Virus record (IMG/VR): IMGVR_UViG_3300045970_000995
Span: 1-39,613 of that record
Length of the DNA stretch: 39,613 bases
Direction: 5' to 3' (one strand)
From: a virus
Made by a program: the position numbers and the translations under genes. The notes beneath the pieces were generated by a model. That model was given only the letters and a program-made list of their open reading frames with translations, made no database searches and was not told the DNA's origin. Positions within the stretch are counted from its first letter, which is position 1. Every line of letters begins with the position of its first letter. This document shows, piece by piece, positions 37,729 to 39,613 of this stretch.

Positions 37729-38301
37729 ATGTCACGAACTCTTCATGTCGGTAGCCTCTCCCTGGCAAGGCAAACCGCTATTGCATCGGGCGTACAGGTC
37801 AACCGCCTTTATGCCGAAACACTTTGGCAGAAAGTACCGCAGGCAGAATTCAGCGGGGTCGGAACACTTTGGACGCTGGCCGGCGGAAGATGGCAGCCCA
37901 TGCGACCTGCGCCGAAGTGGTCAACGCAGGCCAACAGTGGCTATGGCTTCACCGGCCACCCGCTGCCGCCGGCCACCTCGATCGCCATACCGAGGTCTGC
38001 CCCATCGACACCGATTCCCGTGCTTTTCCGCTTTGGTTCCCTTAGTTATATGGGCTCGCTGGCAATCAGTTTCTATGCCGGTACCCGGCTATTTCATGGC
38101 GCCTACATCGAGCGGCTTAGCGATTCCGGTGATGCCTCGGTAAGCGCCAATACCGCCCATCAGTTCTATATCGCGCCTTTCGTGCCGCTGGACAGCGAAA
38201 AGGGCAAGACCGTGCTTATCCAGGCGATCTACGACAGCCACGTGGTCGGCGGCATCGAGTACGGACGGGACGTAACGCGCCCGACGCTAGAGGCTTTATG
38301 A
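37729..38301 (+). CDS. Tail-tip accessory protein 1 (MSRTxHxGxL family)
   Basis: The ATG at 37729 lies two bases after the TipJ stop. The 190-aa protein begins MSRTLHVGSLSLARQTAIAS. It is beta-rich and holds aromatic strands (FRFGSLSYMGSLAISFYAGT). The first ten residues resemble those of the next two proteins, suggesting a shared anchor to the tail tip. Receptor binding or tip decoration is inferred from position at the 3' end of the tail cluster. Confidence 0.7.
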   Translation: MSRTLHVGSLSLARQTAIASGVQVNRLYAETLWQKVPQAEFSGVGTLWTLAGGRWQPMRPAPKWSTQANSGYGFTGHPLPPATSIAIPRSAPSTPIPVLFRFGSLSYMGSLAISFYAGTRLFHGAYIERLSDSGDASVSANTAHQFYIAPFVPLDSEKGKTVLIQAIYDSHVVGGIEYGRDVTRPTLEAL

Positions 38302-38951
38302 GCACTACCGCGCATTGTGGAAACCTGCAAATGATGCCGGTGCGGCATGCGCGAATCAGTAAACTGAATGCTGCGGAAATTTACCGCGGCGGCGCTTCCG
38401 GGGCCCGCATTTATTACGCCAAGGGCGCGACCAATCACACGACTTACGATGAGATCACCATCGTCTCGGTGCCCTTCGTTGCCGGCGTCAAGCGCTTGAT
38501 CAAGGTCTTCGGCACGGTTTCCGAAGTCAGTCGCTTGAGCTTTCAATACACCATCAACGGCGTCAACGCGACGCAGACGCTGGACTGCTACGGCAGTGGC
38601 CATACCAGTTACTTCGTTGGCGCCTCGGCCAGCATTGGCAGTTACTCGATTACGAGCGGACCGGCGACCGCGATTCTTTCGGTGGCCTTGTGGACGGGCG
38701 GCTACAAGGTCATCACGAACATGCCGGGAACGGTACATCAGAGCGCCCCGGTGAGCGCCAATTTTACGACGACGCCGGACGCCTACTACGACGGAATTGC
38801 TGCGTGCCATCAAATGTTCAGCGACGTATTCGAGTACACGCCGCCGACCACCGGAACCTATAGCGTCACCATTCGCATCGGCGACGCGATCAACTCCGCA
38901 ACGGCGGCGCTGCGGGTTTCCGTCCACGACGTAGGGGCGCTGGTGCAATGA
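38298..38951 (+). CDS. Tail-tip accessory protein 2
   Basis: The 217-aa protein begins MSTTAHCGNLQMMPVRHARI and shares the N-terminal pattern MS(T/R)TxHxGNL with its neighbours. The body is beta-rich (VKRLIKVFGTVSEVSRLSFQ, YTINGVNATQTLDCYGSGHT) and ends with an Ig-like segment (TPPTTGTYSVTIRIGDAINS). It overlaps both neighbours by 4 bp. Probably a small fibre or decoration protein. Confidence 0.68.
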   Translation: MSTTAHCGNLQMMPVRHARISKLNAAEIYRGGASGARIYYAKGATNHTTYDEITIVSVPFVAGVKRLIKVFGTVSEVSRLSFQYTINGVNATQTLDCYGSGHTSYFVGASASIGSYSITSGPATAILSVALWTGGYKVITNMPGTVHQSAPVSANFTTTPDAYYDGIAACHQMFSDVFEYTPPTTGTYSVTIRIGDAINSATAALRVSVHDVGALVQ

Positions 38952-39406
38952 GCCGCACCGCCCACGCCGGCAACCTTGCCCTTATCAAAGGGCGCGGCAT
39001 CGTGGTCGGCGAGGCCGTGATAGACGCTGCTTTCAGTGGCGATGCAGGCTATACGGCGGCACAGAATGCCATGTCCTTCTATTGGTTCGCCCCACGCATT
39101 CCGCCTGGCCTTGGCGGCCAGTTTGCGATTGCCACGATCTACCTTCCCGAGCCAGTATCCGGCGGTCATGATTGCCACGTCATCGCCACAGCGGATAATG
39201 GCAATTTGGCTCTCGGCTGGGATACGACCACTGCTGGCCTCGGTTGGACTAATACAACTTACGGCGGCGACTCATCCACCGACCGGGCTCGGTGCCGCTG
39301 CCTCGAGCAGATCGTTTCGGCCAACGTCGTTTATTTACTCTCCGACTTTAGTGGTGCCGACATTACTAACGTGTCGCTCTATCTTAAAATGTTGGGGGCG
39401 ATCTAA
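38948..39406 (+). CDS. Tail-tip accessory protein 3, last gene of the window
   Basis: The 152-aa protein begins MSRTAHAGNLALIKGRGIVV, the third copy of the shared N-terminal motif. It continues as a beta-rich domain (FYWFAPRIPPGLGGQFAIAT; HDCHVIATADNGNLALGWDT). A terminal strand reads ITNVSLYLKMLGAI. After its TAA the window is gene-free to the end (207 bp), holding short repeats and the right terminal repeat. Confidence 0.65.
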   Translation: MSRTAHAGNLALIKGRGIVVGEAVIDAAFSGDAGYTAAQNAMSFYWFAPRIPPGLGGQFAIATIYLPEPVSGGHDCHVIATADNGNLALGWDTTTAGLGWTNTTYGGDSSTDRARCRCLEQIVSANVVYLLSDFSGADITNVSLYLKMLGAI

Positions 39407-39411
39407 GCTAT

Positions 39412-39462
39412 CGTTTCATACCGCGCTATTTCGTTTCATACCCTGCAATTGCGTAACATTCT
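39412..39462. repeat. CGTTTCATACC-type 20-bp direct repeats near the right end
   Basis: CGTTTCATACC begins at 39412 and 39432, and a weaker relative CGTAACATTCT at 39452, an exact 20-bp period. The block CGTTTCAY is the first half of the Mu transposase binding consensus (YGTTTCAY followed by an A-rich and CGAAA half). They may be transposase sites of the right end. No copy is seen at the left. Confidence 0.6.
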
Positions 39463-39506
39463 AAATATCTCAGTTTTCGGTGCGCAAATATCGCACGGCG
39501 CTTCAG

Positions 39507-39613
39507 ACTCTCGGTAAAAATCGAGAGTAGACCCTATTTCAAGATCGTACACAAACCATTGGCATAACTCCATGTTTGTGAACGATTTTTTCGAACGGTT
39601 TACGACGTTTGCG
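39507..39613. repeat. Right copy of 107-bp inverted terminal repeat
   Basis: Exact reverse complement of 15-121, ending at the last base of the window. With the left copy it could mark the two transposase-recognised ends of the phage. Because the window stops precisely at the repeat edge, a fold-back assembly artefact cannot be excluded. Confidence 0.9.

Noticed and set aside
36500-39406. Diversity-generating retroelement at the tail tip
   Set aside because: No reverse transcriptase and no template/variable repeat pair was seen.
39412-39462. CRISPR-like array
   Set aside because: Only two good copies and one weak copy of an 11-bp unit at 20-bp period. No spacer-sized gaps or cas genes.
1-39613. 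Transfer RNA or ribosomal RNA genes
   Set aside because: No cloverleaf-like segment or rRNA-like stretch was noticed in the intergenic gaps. A tRNAscan-SE run would settle it.

Overview
This 39.6 kb window is an essentially complete Mu-like transposable phage (free or as a prophage) with a siphovirus-type long non-contractile tail. The evidence is a MuA-type DDE transposase with its MuB-type AAA ATPase partner, Gam, GemA (gp16), Mor, the Mu-type head set (DUF3486, gp28 terminase, DUF935 portal, F, G, protease I, DUF2190 and a capsid protein) and a lambda/D3112-style tail: tube, frameshifted chaperone, long tape measure, NlpC/P60, TipJ. No sheath or baseplate genes are present. The DNA is GC-rich, with AT-rich ends and switch region. 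An intergenic repeat at 27.55-27.64 kb resembles ones I associate with Betaproteobacteria, so I infer, weakly, a betaproteobacterial host.

Layout. Both window ends are gene-free, AT-rich and carry a perfect 107-bp inverted repeat (15-121 and 39507-39613). From about 20.8 kb leftward, the minus strand holds one long early-to-late operon of tightly overlapping genes: Ner-like HTH, membrane protein, small regulators, DUF3102, transposase A, ATPase B, small DNA-binding proteins, Gam, two DUF551-like proteins, a C4-type antisense RNA locus, an icd-like gene and KilA-N antirepressor, GemA, Mor, lysis genes, an accessory block (DksA-like zinc finger, sulfotransferase, two virion-like proteins, APS kinase), then terminase, portal, F and G. 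From 20.9 kb rightward, the plus strand holds a second HTH regulator (probable repressor), four or five lysogeny/accessory genes including membrane proteins, and then protease/scaffold, capsid, tail and tail-tip genes up to the right end.

The most unusual points are these. (1) Compared with canonical Mu order, the whole repressor-to-G arm is inverted relative to the protease-to-tail arm, so G and protease I lie about 24 kb apart on opposite strands. (2) A 76-nt C4-like antisense RNA, of the kind that controls the P1 antirepressor, sits upstream of an antirepressor in a Mu-like phage. (3) Three large perfect palindromes lie in frame inside that KilA-N gene. (4) A paired APS kinase and sulfotransferase lie in a block of virion-type genes, a possible phage sulfation system. 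(5) Gene F carries a C-terminal PBECR-like nuclease domain. (6) The tail chaperone has a textbook A AAA AAC -1 frameshift site.

Working model. Two related HTH proteins compete over overlapping divergent promoters at 20.87-20.92 kb. Lytic choice fires the minus-strand operon (transposition, then Mor). Mor presumably activates late genes. The antirepressor locus, gated by the antisense RNA, adds a second layer to the decision. No tRNA, rRNA, CRISPR array, IS element or reverse transcriptase was seen.
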